From contig NZ_RXNQ01000008.1 in the NCBI RefSeq assembly GCF_004138205.1, positions 1 through 64,000 on the forward strand: a stretch of DNA of 64,000 bases. The letters are read 5' to 3'. Under the pieces are notes generated by a model that searched no databases, was not told where the DNA came from, and saw nothing but the letters and a program-made list of their open reading frames with translations. A program made the translations under genes and the position numbers. Shown here piece by piece: positions 26,589 to 35,478 of the stretch (within the stretch, counting starts at the first letter, position 1; every line of letters starts with the position of its first letter). The stretch comes from Pedobacter sp. SYP-B3415. Its GTDB lineage: Bacteria > Bacteroidota > Bacteroidia > Sphingobacteriales > Sphingobacteriaceae.

Positions 26589-28124
26589 ATGAAAAACCAA
26601 GTTATGGCAGCACTCTGCTGCCTTGTTATCTTCGGTCTGTTCGCCTGTAAGAAGCAGCCGCAAATTGATGTGCCCGAAAACGTTCATCCGCAGCAGGAAA
26701 CAGGGCTTGTTACCTTCGGGCGTATTCTTGCCAGGGCAGTCGCAGAAGACCCGGCTCTGCGAAGTTTCATACGTAGCGAGAGTCTGAAAAAATTTGATCT
26801 TGATTTCGATATCCTTTATGCGCGAACAAAAGACCAAAGGCTTCCTGACGGCCGGACACTGCGCGAAACGCTTATACCCTTCGCTAATGGAGCTGATGTT
26901 CTTGATAAACTTACTACAAATCATCCCTTGCTCACGATCTATGTGCCGTCGCTACCCGGGTTCGACGCAGTTTCCTGGGATGCGGCGGTCCGGATCCCCA
27001 AGGTAGCTATTGATGATCCTCAACATTCGAGCGTTCGCATTACAGACCATACCGGGAAAATTTTTGATATCCCGCCATCTTATTACCCGGCATTTCCGGT
27101 TCTTGTTGTGAAAAACAATGAGCGGGTGCGTCTGAAGCGTTCCGGGGGTGCGTCTACGGCGGGGGCAAACGGGCCCGTGCTCAACGATCAGTTCGTGTTT
27201 TTAGATGCGGCCTTTGACGGAGTCCATCCCGGCAGCAACAAGACAGCAAACGTTGTCACATATTCTTCCCAACAGACTGATCCGGTCAACATTGAAGCTT
27301 TTCATTCAGGAAATGAATGGCAACGCGACTATGTCTATTATGGAATTACGCCCGGACAGCCGACGGGTAAATTCAGGAACCACTTTAGCGAGTTTATAAC
27401 TTCGTTCAGGTTCCTCAATGGTGGCGACGTAAACAACTATGGCGATCTTGGGCTGATCGCTGATCAAACAGAAGCGTCGGCACCGCACCGCCGTGATCCC
27501 CTGCCTCCTGCGGTCCGTAACCGTACACGGCCGGTATGGACCGAAGGAAATTTTGAATTTCGAATCACCATTGTTAATAACTCCAAAAACGGATTGGGCA
27601 GTCAGACAACCAAAGTTTTAAGTGTGGCACCGCAACAGCTTTTTGATGTTCGCTATAAAACGCTTATACGCGGAATCAATGAAGAGGAGAACCCGCGGTT
27701 CTGGGGTTCAGAACTTATGGTGATAAGGAGTATCACACCCCTCGAATACAATCCACGAATTGAGATCGGCCCGTGGGACCTTCAGAATTACGGTACGGCA
27801 TGGAAGTTCCTCGTTTACGAGTTTGATGATGAGCAGGAAACCGCAACCGAGGTTGAACACAGTACAACCTATGCCACGAATTTTACGATTGATGGCATCG
27901 ATATCTTTAAAATCGGCGCGAAATTCGGCGGCAGTATGACATCTGTTGAAAAACGTAGCTTCACAATCAAAACTACATTGGGCTCTGATTTTTTAGGTGA
28001 GGCCGCACTGAGTTTCGACCAACCTGTAATTACGGCTATCGATGGCAATGGAAACGTAACAAAACGCAGTATCGCCACGGGGGGGAGCTTGCGAATGGTT
28101 ATCGAACCTGGACGGATTATGTAA
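26589..28124 (+). CDS. Lipoprotein of unknown function
   Basis: A 511-residue protein that I cannot place in a family. The lipobox FGLFAC gives an acylated Cys near residue 20, followed by KKQPQID, so it is a lipoprotein. The mature part contains no recognisable enzyme motif. Residues 200-270 (FVFLDAAFDG, IEAFHSGNEWQRDYVYYGI) and 340-470 are beta-rich with charged turns, resembling C2- or jelly-roll-like domains of gliding-phylum surface lipoproteins. It is a single gene between the putative porin and a strong bidirectional terminator, and no linked enzyme hints at a task. Confidence 0.8.
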   Translation: MKNQVMAALCCLVIFGLFACKKQPQIDVPENVHPQQETGLVTFGRILARAVAEDPALRSFIRSESLKKFDLDFDILYARTKDQRLPDGRTLRETLIPFANGADVLDKLTTNHPLLTIYVPSLPGFDAVSWDAAVRIPKVAIDDPQHSSVRITDHTGKIFDIPPSYYPAFPVLVVKNNERVRLKRSGGASTAGANGPVLNDQFVFLDAAFDGVHPGSNKTANVVTYSSQQTDPVNIEAFHSGNEWQRDYVYYGITPGQPTGKFRNHFSEFITSFRFLNGGDVNNYGDLGLIADQTEASAPHRRDPLPPAVRNRTRPVWTEGNFEFRITIVNNSKNGLGSQTTKVLSVAPQQLFDVRYKTLIRGINEEENPRFWGSELMVIRSITPLEYNPRIEIGPWDLQNYGTAWKFLVYEFDDEQETATEVEHSTTYATNFTIDGIDIFKIGAKFGGSMTSVEKRSFTIKTTLGSDFLGEAALSFDQPVITAIDGNGNVTKRSIATGGSLRMVIEPGRIM

Positions 28125-28129
28125 AAGAA

Positions 28130-28170
28130 CAGGGTGTCTCCAAAAAGGAGACACCCTGCAGGTCGTTTTT
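28130..28170. terminator. Bidirectional terminator
   Basis: A perfect 12-bp stem (CAGGGTGTCTCC with GGAGACACCCTG, 5-base A loop) sits between two convergent genes; a T run lies at 28165-28170 for the plus strand. Confidence 0.85.
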
Positions 28171-28181
28171 TGATCGCGACC

Positions 28182-29177
28182 TTAGAAAGCGTAGCCAATG
28201 CTGAAACTAATGACACGGTTGCTATACTTATTTGCGCCGTTCGCATTCCGGCGATCTTTCGGAGTCAGGTCTGCGAGGCCAAAGCCGTATCCAGCGTTCA
28301 GCGATGCGCCATTATCAAGTCTGAAACCCAACCCGCCGTTCAGTCCGAAATCAAGCTTTGTGAACTGGTCCGTTGCAGCCGATCCAAACCTGACATCGGC
28401 TGATTCGGTTGCGCCTGATTCGGTTTCAATTCTGAGCTTGCCCGAAAGTCCATAAGATACATATGGGCCGGCGTTGATCATCAATGTCCCCGCCTGACCA
28501 GCAGGGATACTGTATACGGCGTTTACCGGCACTTCAAGCCACAATGCACTGATCTTAAACGATCCGTTCTCGCCAGGCAGATCGGTTCTCTTCAGTTGCG
28601 TACCTTTTCCCTGCAGAGAAATTGCAGGCTGGACAGCGAATCGATCGCTGATATTCAGATTCAGGAATATACTCGCATTGAAGCCCGGAAGATAACTTTG
28701 ATAGTCGTCATCTACACCATTGAAGCTTCCGCCTTCAACAGCGAATCTGGATAAATTAAGGCCGGCCCGAATACCAAAACGTGGCGGCCGTTTTTTAAGA
28801 AATCCGTTTGCTGACTTGCTGCCGGAACTGGCTGTTGCCTTTGTGCTGCTTTGCGGTAACAATGAACGATCAGAATAGGCTCCCTGTCTGCGGCTCGTGG
28901 TGGAGGATGAACTTTGTGAGGAACTTGCCGGCTTCGGTTTTGCGGCTGCGTTATTCTTTGCAGGGCTGCTTGTCTTTGCATTACCGTTTGTCTTTGGCCG
29001 GGTAACTTGTTTGCGTGTGGTAGCGCCCGTGTTCTTCGTCTTTGTTTGTTTACTCGCTGAAGACGAAGCTGTCTTTGATTCTGAGTGCTTCTTTTTGGCA
29101 GTGGGTTTCTGTGCTTGCGCGTTCACAGAAGGGATGGTTAACAGCAAAAGAGCTGTCGCAAGAAAGATTTGTTTCAT
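28182..29177 (-). CDS. Outer-membrane beta-barrel protein with basic Ser/Thr/Lys-rich leader region
   Basis: A 331-residue exported protein. The signal peptide ends around SVNAQA. Residues 24-130 are low complexity (Lys, Ser, Thr, Ala, with runs such as SSSQSSSSTTSRR). The C-terminal 200 residues form an OMP_b-brl/PorT-like barrel starting at RFGIRAGLNLSRFAVEG and ending in the aromatic VISFSIGYAF. The barrel aligns by eye with the next gene (30032 to 29355): GLKAGVNLSR, QPGITLQNKG and NAVFRIP all have counterparts here. The basic segment may bind peptidoglycan or polyanions, or simply be a spacer. Confidence 0.85.
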   Translation of the reverse strand: MKQIFLATALLLLTIPSVNAQAQKPTAKKKHSESKTASSSASKQTKTKNTGATTRKQVTRPKTNGNAKTSSPAKNNAAAKPKPASSSQSSSSTTSRRQGAYSDRSLLPQSSTKATASSGSKSANGFLKKRPPRFGIRAGLNLSRFAVEGGSFNGVDDDYQSYLPGFNASIFLNLNISDRFAVQPAISLQGKGTQLKRTDLPGENGSFKISALWLEVPVNAVYSIPAGQAGTLMINAGPYVSYGLSGKLRIETESGATESADVRFGSAATDQFTKLDFGLNGGLGFRLDNGASLNAGYGFGLADLTPKDRRNANGANKYSNRVISFSIGYAF

Positions 29178-29304
29178 GAGGTAAATAATTGTTTAGCATC
29201 CGTGCACACCCTGTGCACGTGTATCATTTGACCCCTTGATGCTTCCCTCACCGCGAAAGCCGTGCCAGACGGGCGCCTGCATTACGGAAAAACTATTCTG
29301 CAAA

Positions 29305-29335
29305 TAAAAAAGGGGTGCCGATCGAGGCACCCCTT
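29305..29335 (-). terminator. Terminator of the second barrel gene
   Basis: AAGGGGTGCC pairs perfectly with GGCACCCCTT; on the minus strand a T run follows. 20 bases beyond the stop at 29355. Confidence 0.88.
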
Positions 29336-29354
29336 AATTTTAGACAGCGTTCGT

Positions 29355-30032
29355 TTAGAACGAATAACCTACTGTGAAACCAACAATGCGATTTGTCCAT
29401 TTCATGTCGCCGCTGCGTGCGTCTTTGGGGATCTGATTAGCCAGACCCAAGCCATAGTTTGCACCAATCAAAAATCCGTTGTTCAGGCGGTAACCCAGGC
29501 CAAAGTTGGCACCGAAGTCCATAGAGCTCAAATCATCATCTGTTGTGTTACCGAACTCTATATCTGATTCGGTAGAACCGCCGGTACTGCCCACAGAACC
29601 TTCAGTTTTTGTTTTACCGGAGATATTAAATCCGATGTACGGACCGGCACTGATCTGAACGGCACCCGCGTTACCGGTTGGAATGCGGAAGACTGCGTTT
29701 ACAGGTACATCTACCGACATCACATTCTGGGTTACAGAAACGTTTGCGGCTCCGGGCGTGTTTTCCCATTTACCACCCTTATTCTGCAAGGTAATACCAG
29801 GCTGGATAAAGAAATTGTTTGCTACACCGAAGTCGCCGAAGCCGGTTACGCTAAAACCTACGTTATCTTTGGCATAATCATTCAGATTCATTCCATCTCC
29901 TGATGAATGCAAACGAGATAAGTTTACACCAGCTTTAAGTCCGAAACGTGCTTCATTTCCACTCATCCTGTTTTGTGCCATTGCTGCTGTTGATAACACT
30001 ACCGCTGCAGCTCCTAAGAAAAACTTTTTCAT
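29355..30032 (-). CDS. Outer-membrane beta-barrel protein (porin family)
   Basis: A 225-residue exported protein. The signal peptide is MKKFFLGAAAVVLSTAAMAQ; the mature barrel starts with RFGLKAGVNLSRLHSS and ends NRIVGFTVGYSF, a proper barrel C terminus. It is a paralogue of the barrel in the next gene downstream but lacks the basic leader. Each has its own spacing and terminator, so they are tandem duplicates under separate control. The exact role is unknown; such proteins are usually abundant eight-stranded outer-membrane barrels. Confidence 0.88.
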   Translation of the reverse strand: MKKFFLGAAAVVLSTAAMAQNRMSGNEARFGLKAGVNLSRLHSSGDGMNLNDYAKDNVGFSVTGFGDFGVANNFFIQPGITLQNKGGKWENTPGAANVSVTQNVMSVDVPVNAVFRIPTGNAGAVQISAGPYIGFNISGKTKTEGSVGSTGGSTESDIEFGNTTDDDLSSMDFGANFGLGYRLNNGFLIGANYGLGLANQIPKDARSGDMKWTNRIVGFTVGYSF

Positions 30033-30291
30033 ACTATTCGTTTTTAGTAATTTTCAAAATTTGTAGCCGGGAAAATCTTTTTTTTTATACCCGACTTTGC
30101 AAGTCTCAAGGCCAAAGGATGTGCCAAAGCAGGAAATCTGTCAGGTTGTTAAATGGTAATATATTGGTTTATAGCTGTTTGAAAGTAAGCTCGCGTAGAA
30201 ATCCCCGCGAACGGGATTTTCAGTACGTTTCAACGAGAGTGTATAGATAATAGGATACTTTCCCTTAGATCAGCTCCGGCTACAGACTGCG

Positions 30292-31548
30292 TTAAGTCTT
30301 TTGAGGCCTCTTTTTTGCCGCGGGAAACAGAACATTATTCAGGATCAGCCGGTAGCCAGCTGAATTCGGGTGCAGGTTCAGGTCTGTAGGCGGATCACCT
30401 ACTGCATGTTGATAGTCCTCAGGATCGTGGCCTCCGTAGAAGGTGAACTGCCCCTTGCCAACTTCCCCATGAAGATACCGCACTTCTCCAGCGCCTTTAT
30501 TTTCGCCCAGAACCGTCACGTTCGGCTTTACCAGGCTTCGCCTGAAGGCTGTTGTCTGTCCCATAAAGCCTTTAATAACTTTATCATGATTCTGCGTTAG
30601 CATAGTAGGTACCAGGTCCCACTTTGCCGAAAAATCGAATAAACTGAAAAAGTCGTTTGTTTGAACGAGGTTCCGGCTGTCAGTTACATCAATGTCTGAG
30701 AATTCATAATGCAGGGGGTTTTGATCCAGATGAAAATCCTGAAAGGCAAGCGTGCTTGAAAAGTCCAGTTTTTTTTGAGCATCCGGATCTGCGCCGTCTC
30801 CGTCAAACATCTGGGCACAGATGTCGGTATTGGCGGCGCTCAGCGCGATGTCGAAGCTATCAGTGCCTGAGCACATCGCGAAAAGAAATCCGCCGCCGGC
30901 GCAATATTTTTTTATTTTCTGAGCAACCGCCAGTTTCATTTGTGAAACTTTGCTGAAACCGTTTTTTCGGGCAGTCGCCTCCTGTGTCTTCACGTCAGCC
31001 TGGTACCACGACGTATACCTGAACGCACTCCAAAATCTTCCATACTGACCGGTAAAATCCTCATGATGCAGGTGCAGCCAATCATATTGGCTTAGTTTGT
31101 CATGCAGGATCTCTTCATCATAAATGACCTCATAAGGAATTTCGGCATATGTCAAAACGAGGGTAACGGCGTCATCCCACGGAAGTTTGCTTTTTGGCGA
31201 GTACACTGCGATTTTAGGAGCCTTCTCCAGTTTAACCATTTCCATGTTCACAGAAGGGTCACTGATCTCGTTTAACAGTTCGGTCACTTTACCGTCTGCG
31301 ATAACACTGTGAGAAACGCCGCGTATCTTACACTCATCTTCAATGGTTTTGTTGTATGAGATGAGGAAACTGCCGCCCCGGTAATTCAAAAGCCAGTCTA
31401 CCGGCACCTGCCGTTTGATTGTCCAAAAAGCAATGCCGTAAGCCTTTAAATGGTTCTTCTGGTCACCATCCATAAATATCAGTATGGATGATGCATGAAC
31501 TTTTAGCGTAAGCATCAGAACGCACAGAATAAGTGATATCTTTTTCAT
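30292..31548 (-). CDS. Conserved secreted protein with glutamine-amidotransferase-like features
   Basis: A 418-residue exported protein from the ATG at 31548 (an ATG three codons earlier is possible). The signal peptide ends around VHASS. The mature part begins ILIFMDGDQKNHLKAYG and contains APKIAVYSP, a GGGFLFAMCSG turn resembling a nucleophile elbow (about residue 225-235), and a late FYGGHDPEDYQH with His. Proteins like this are, as I recall, sometimes labelled asparagine synthetase B in Bacteroidota genomes, but neither the N-terminal Cys2 nucleophile nor the ATP-pyrophosphatase SGGxDS motif of AsnB is present, so that name is not supported. A class I amidotransferase-like fold is an inference. 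Confidence 0.75.
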   Translation of the reverse strand: MKKISLILCVLMLTLKVHASSILIFMDGDQKNHLKAYGIAFWTIKRQVPVDWLLNYRGGSFLISYNKTIEDECKIRGVSHSVIADGKVTELLNEISDPSVNMEMVKLEKAPKIAVYSPKSKLPWDDAVTLVLTYAEIPYEVIYDEEILHDKLSQYDWLHLHHEDFTGQYGRFWSAFRYTSWYQADVKTQEATARKNGFSKVSQMKLAVAQKIKKYCAGGGFLFAMCSGTDSFDIALSAANTDICAQMFDGDGADPDAQKKLDFSSTLAFQDFHLDQNPLHYEFSDIDVTDSRNLVQTNDFFSLFDFSAKWDLVPTMLTQNHDKVIKGFMGQTTAFRRSLVKPNVTVLGENKGAGEVRYLHGEVGKGQFTFYGGHDPEDYQHAVGDPPTDLNLHPNSAGYRLILNNVLFPAAKKRPQKT

Positions 31549-31692
31549 GGAATGCACGTTAAAGTTACCGTTTGGTTGTAATATAAACCAGAGGTTCGGA
31601 TATTTAAACGCGGAAAGCGCGGGCTCAATTACGCACTAAACGCAAAAGGCGTCTTCAGAAGGGCTGAAAAAAACAATCTCAAAAATTTTGAT

Positions 31693-31700
31693 TAGGTTTG
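31693..31700 (+). promoter_or_regulatory. -7 box of the peptidyl-prolyl isomerase gene
   Basis: TAGGTTTG (TAnnTTTG) lies 17 bases before the ATG at 31718. Confidence 0.5.
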
Positions 31701-31717
31701 CCGTTTATATTAAAGAT

Positions 31718-32179
31718 ATGAGTAAAGCAATAATTAAAACCGAAAAGGGAGAAATGACCGTCCAGTTCTATGATCAGGACGCTCCGAATACTGTTGCAAA
31801 CTTCAAGAAACTTGCCCGGGAAGGGTTCTATGACGGTGTTACTTTTCACCGTGTTATACCTGATTTCGTTGTTCAGGGTGGTTGTCCAAACTCAAAGGAT
31901 CCGGCAAAAGCACACCTTGCGGGTACAGGCGGCCCTGGCTACAAAATTGATTGCGAACTTACAGGCGAGAACCAGTATCATGACCGTGGTGTTCTTTCTA
32001 TGGCACACGCTGGTCGCAATACCGGCGGATCACAGTTTTTTATTTGCCATAGCCGTAATAATACCGCTCACCTCGATCGCAACCATACCTGTTTCGGAAA
32101 GGTTGTTGAAAACGTCGATCTTGTGGATGATATCCGCCAGGGGGACAAAATTACCACAATAGAAGTTATCGAAGATTAA
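31718..32179 (+). CDS. Cyclophilin-type peptidyl-prolyl cis-trans isomerase, cytoplasmic
   Basis: A 153-residue single-domain cyclophilin. The core motifs are FKKLAREGFYDGVTFHRVIPDFVVQGG (catalytic Arg in FHRV), GVLSMAHAGRNTGGSQFFICH and HTCFGKVVENVDLVDDI. No signal peptide is present, so it acts in the cytoplasm as a PpiB-like folding helper. The frame is open upstream to 31688, but the ATG at 31718 (MSKAIIKTEKG) is the family start and lies at the right distance from a -7 box. Confidence 0.94.
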   Translation: MSKAIIKTEKGEMTVQFYDQDAPNTVANFKKLAREGFYDGVTFHRVIPDFVVQGGCPNSKDPAKAHLAGTGGPGYKIDCELTGENQYHDRGVLSMAHAGRNTGGSQFFICHSRNNTAHLDRNHTCFGKVVENVDLVDDIRQGDKITTIEVIED

Positions 32180-32239
32180 ACCGGCCGAAATACAGTTCGA
32201 CCTGCGTCGGCTGAATTTCTGCACCAAGATTTAGCATAT

Positions 32240-32782
32240 ATGAACTTAAGAGGATTAGTTGCCGTTTCCGGCCGCCCCGGCCTTTTTAAACTAGTGGGAC
32301 AGAACAAGGCGGGCTATGTTCTGGAAGGACTTGACGAACAAAAACTCAAGATCATCGCCAACCTGTCTACAACCAAACTCGCATCACTGGAAGATATCAC
32401 TGTTTACGGTGAAGATGACGAATTGAAACTGATCGATATCTTTACAAAGATGGGCGAGAAGGGAACAACCCCGGATGTAAAAGCAGACACGGCATCGCTG
32501 CGTGAATACTTCAGAGAAGTAGCGCCTGGACACGATGAGGAGAAAGTTTATGCATCTGATATGAAAAAGATCATAACCTGGTTTAGCCTCATTAAAGACC
32601 TCCCGCTCTTTACAGAAGAAGCGCCTGCAGCGCCGGGCGAAGGTAGTGATGCTACGGTTAAAGTTGATGAAAAGAGCGATAAAAAACCGAAGGCAGTAGC
32701 AAAACCTGCAAACGCAAAAGCACCGAGCAAGACATCGGCACCGGCCAAAAAGGCGAGCATGACCAGCAAGAAAGGCGTTTAG
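32240..32782 (+). CDS. DUF5606 family protein
   Basis: A 180-residue cytoplasmic protein of a Bacteroidota-restricted family. The conserved part covers about residues 1-110: LRGLVAVSGRPGLFKLVGQNK, a beta-rich opening reminiscent of SH3-like folds, and GEDDELKLIDIF, then a helical region ending ITWFSLIKDLPLF. The last 50 residues are a low-complexity Lys/Ala/Pro/Ser tail typical of nucleic-acid-associated or ribosome-associated proteins, which is only a hint. A terminator follows at 32806. Confidence 0.85.
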   Translation: MNLRGLVAVSGRPGLFKLVGQNKAGYVLEGLDEQKLKIIANLSTTKLASLEDITVYGEDDELKLIDIFTKMGEKGTTPDVKADTASLREYFREVAPGHDEEKVYASDMKKIITWFSLIKDLPLFTEEAPAAPGEGSDATVKVDEKSDKKPKAVAKPANAKAPSKTSAPAKKASMTSKKGV

Positions 32783-32805
32783 CCACCTGTACCGAATCAA
32801 AATTG

Positions 32806-32836
32806 AAGGCTGTTCCCCTGCGGAACGGCCTTTTTT
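32806..32836 (+). terminator. Terminator after the DUF5606 gene
   Basis: AAGGCTGTTCC pairs with GGAACGGCCTT (one mismatch or wobble) before six T residues. Confidence 0.85.
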
Positions 32837-32838
32837 GT

Positions 32839-32976
32839 TTAAAGAAAATACATAAGTGCAATAAAAGCTGCAATGGCAATAACGATGGCAATTGTAAGAT
32901 AACGGCCCTCGCCAAGACGGCTGCTTTTAAACTTATAATCTCTTTTTAGTTTGATGTTACTTCCCGGGTCTCTCAT
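32839..32976 (-). CDS. Small single-pass membrane protein of unknown function
   Basis: A 45-residue protein: a basic N-terminal half (KLKRDYKFKSSRLGEGR) and a C-terminal helix (YLTIAIVIAIAAFIALMYFL), giving a tail-anchored layout with the basic part in the cytoplasm. The start at 32976 is preferred because an A-rich leader (AAAAAAAGAAATAATA) precedes it, as is usual in this phylum. The frame is open to an ATG at 33060, only 3 bases after the rlmH stop, which would give 73 residues. Co-transcription with rlmH is likely. Function unknown. Confidence 0.55.
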   Translation of the reverse strand: MRDPGSNIKLKRDYKFKSSRLGEGRYLTIAIVIAIAAFIALMYFL

Positions 32977-33063
32977 ATTATTATTTCTTTTTTTGACAGG
33001 AACTTTAGCGTTCCGCGATCGCATCTTATTATCCGGATGCGGCTGAGCCGCAAATTCCACAAT

Positions 33064-33537
33064 TTATGCGTGATGGTAAGGTTCGTTTTTCAGGATGGTG
33101 AATGCCCTGTATAGTTGCTCAGTAAAAAACAAGCGGATCATTTGGTGGGAGAAGGTCATATCTGATAACGACAGCATCCCGTTCGCCCGGTTATATACCT
33201 CGTCGGCAAAACCATAAGGGCCGCCTATTATAAATACGAGACTTCCGGTGCCTCCAACCATGTGTTTGTTTAAAAACTGGGAGAAACTGACAGAGTTGTA
33301 TTTTTTTCCACGCTCATCCATCAAAATGACAACATCGGCGTTTCCCAATTGTTTCAGGATCAGCTCGGCTTCCTTGCTTTTCTGTTGAGCTTCAGACAGG
33401 TGTTTTGTGTTCTTAATATCAGGAATGACCTGTAAGCTAAAGCCGATGTAATGTTTAAGACGTGCAAGATATTTATCAATGCCGGTATTCAGCCAGCCCT
33501 CTTCCGTTTTTCCTACTACTATCAGCTTAATCTTCAT
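33064..33537 (-). CDS. rlmH: 23S rRNA (pseudouridine1915-N3)-methyltransferase
   Basis: A 157-residue SPOUT methyltransferase that modifies helix 69 of 23S rRNA after pseudouridylation. Motifs: MKIKLIVVGKTEE at the start, ILMDERGKKYNSVSFSQFL in the middle, FIIGGPYGF (SAM-binding trefoil knot) and SLSDMTFSHQMIRLFFTEQLYRAFTI with the PYHHA C terminus, which is nearly invariant in RlmH. It is complete and unremarkable, and is divergent from the MutS-like gene. Confidence 0.97.
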   Translation of the reverse strand: MKIKLIVVGKTEEGWLNTGIDKYLARLKHYIGFSLQVIPDIKNTKHLSEAQQKSKEAELILKQLGNADVVILMDERGKKYNSVSFSQFLNKHMVGGTGSLVFIIGGPYGFADEVYNRANGMLSLSDMTFSHQMIRLFFTEQLYRAFTILKNEPYHHA

Positions 33538-33583
33538 GGGTTAGATCCAAATCCTTATCTTCGGGATTTACCCCGCAAATATA

Positions 33584-35425
33584 ATGTTAAAACCTAAGGT
33601 TAGTGCCCTGCAGGATTATGAGGCTGCTGTCGAGGCGCTCGAAGGTGAAGCTGCTATTTTAAAGCGCAGAATTAACCGGTTTTCATTGTTCCGGCTGCTG
33701 TCTTTCAGTTGCATCATTGCCGTCTTCGTTCTCGTATTCAGATATGGCAGCTGGGAATGGGCCGCAGTGTCAAGTTTGTTCCCGCTTATCTTGTTTGTAC
33801 AGATCATCCGCCGGCAGGCGAAGCTAGCTGCCCAGGACGACTTCCAGAACCGACTCATCTGGACCTATAAAAACGAAATTGCGCTATGCAACGGGCAGCC
33901 GAACGGCTATGACAACGGTTTGAACTTTGTGAATGAAGGCCATCCTTATCTTTCTGATCTTGATATTTTTGGTCCGGGCTCTGTTTACGAACGGTTCAAT
34001 CGTTGCACAGGCAGTGAGGCATGCCGGAACCTGGCGGAAGCACTGTCTGAAGCGCGCAGCGAAGAGCAAATTCGTATGCGGCAGGAAGCCATCGCTGAAC
34101 TCATTCCGCGCCACACTGAAAGTTTCCGGTTTCGGGCTTTCATGCGGGCCATTGATCCCGGGTTAATTGATGACGTTGAAAGGCAACTCGGTGGGCGGCT
34201 TAGACAGGAAATGACTTTTCTTGAAAGCAAATTGCTGAGGGGCTACACCCGGCTGGTACCATATCTTATGGGCGGGCTGTTCATTTTTGCAATATATGTG
34301 GAAGGTGCTGCATGGAGTTTTTTCGGAATGGCTGCACTGCTGAATGCGACGATTGTTTTGTTCAATATGCGCAGCATTAATAACGTACATGCGGGTTTTG
34401 GCAGGGGCTCTGCTCAGCTTCAGGCTTTTTCTGAAGCCATAAGCTGGCTGGAAGACGGCCAATGGAAAAGCCCCTTACTTACAGGCACATCGGCGGCGGG
34501 TTCGGCGCAGCCTGCTTCTGCGGCCATAAGGCGCCTGGCTGTAATCTTACGTGCCTTTGATGCCCGTCTGAATATGCTTGTGGGCGGCTTTCTGAACATG
34601 ATGGCGCTGTGGGACATTCGCTGCTGCTTTAGCCTGAGTACATGGCTGGATACAGATTCAGCGGCCGTAACCGGAGGTTTCAGACGCGTTGCCGCATTTG
34701 AAGAATTCATTTCCTTTTCCACACTTGCCGCGAACCACCCTGACTGGACGCTGCCCGTTATCAAAAATGAGTTTTGTTTCCGGGCTGCAGCCCTGGCACA
34801 TCCCTTAATTGACGAAAACCTGCGCATTCCGAATGATTTTGTTTTTGCAGATCATCCTGTGGCCGATCTCATTACGGGTTCAAACATGGCAGGAAAAAGC
34901 ACTTTTCTGCGCACTGTAGGCGTAAACATTGTCCTTGCCTATGCGGGTGCCCATGTTTGCGCAGACAGGATGGAGTTGTCGGTATTCAACCTGTTTACCT
35001 ATATGCGCATCAGAGATTCACTGAATGATCGTACTTCAACCTTTAAAGCCGAATTAAACCGGCTTAAGATGATTCTTAAGGGGGTTCAGCGGCAAAGGCG
35101 ACCGCTTGTTCTGATCGACGAGATGCTTCGCGGAACCAACAGCCGGGATAAATACCTCGGTTCAAAAGTTTTTCTGGAAAACCTGATCGCTACCGGTACG
35201 CCCGTTCTATTTGCTACGCACGATCTTCAACTTGCTTCGCTGGAAGAAGAATATAGCGGAAAGGTCCGGAATTTTCATTTTGATATCCAGATAAGCCAGG
35301 GTGATATGCGGTTCGATTACAAGCTGAAGAGCGGTCCCTGCAGGATATTCAATGCCGCGCTGCTGCTGCAGGAGATCGGCCTGGCAATCAGCCCGGGCGC
35401 AAATGATCTGCGCGAGGAGGCTTAA
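33584..35425 (+). CDS. MutS-family ATPase domain protein with membrane segments
   Basis: A 613-residue protein that carries only the core/ATPase end of MutS. Walker A is GSNMAGKST (residues 432-440), the signature SLNDRTSTFKAEL and Walker B LVLIDEMLRGTNSRDK follow, then FATHDLQLASL. There is no mismatch-binding domain I (no Phe-x-Glu). The N-terminal half has hydrophobic pairs at about residues 30-75 and 220-265, so the protein is probably membrane-anchored with the ATPase in the cytoplasm. Such membrane MutS-like proteins are common in Bacteroidota; they are unlikely to act in canonical repair. The role is unknown. Confidence 0.87.
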   Translation: MLKPKVSALQDYEAAVEALEGEAAILKRRINRFSLFRLLSFSCIIAVFVLVFRYGSWEWAAVSSLFPLILFVQIIRRQAKLAAQDDFQNRLIWTYKNEIALCNGQPNGYDNGLNFVNEGHPYLSDLDIFGPGSVYERFNRCTGSEACRNLAEALSEARSEEQIRMRQEAIAELIPRHTESFRFRAFMRAIDPGLIDDVERQLGGRLRQEMTFLESKLLRGYTRLVPYLMGGLFIFAIYVEGAAWSFFGMAALLNATIVLFNMRSINNVHAGFGRGSAQLQAFSEAISWLEDGQWKSPLLTGTSAAGSAQPASAAIRRLAVILRAFDARLNMLVGGFLNMMALWDIRCCFSLSTWLDTDSAAVTGGFRRVAAFEEFISFSTLAANHPDWTLPVIKNEFCFRAAALAHPLIDENLRIPNDFVFADHPVADLITGSNMAGKSTFLRTVGVNIVLAYAGAHVCADRMELSVFNLFTYMRIRDSLNDRTSTFKAELNRLKMILKGVQRQRRPLVLIDEMLRGTNSRDKYLGSKVFLENLIATGTPVLFATHDLQLASLEEEYSGKVRNFHFDIQISQGDMRFDYKLKSGPCRIFNAALLLQEIGLAISPGANDLREEA

Positions 35426-35478
35426 TGTTAAATTAACAGGGTGTAGTTAACTTGCCCCGAACATAAACAACTTTTCTG

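Noticed and set aside
30292..31548. Annotation as asparagine synthetase B linked to the aspartate locus
   Set aside because: No AsnB catalytic residues are present and the gene is about 18 kb from the locus.
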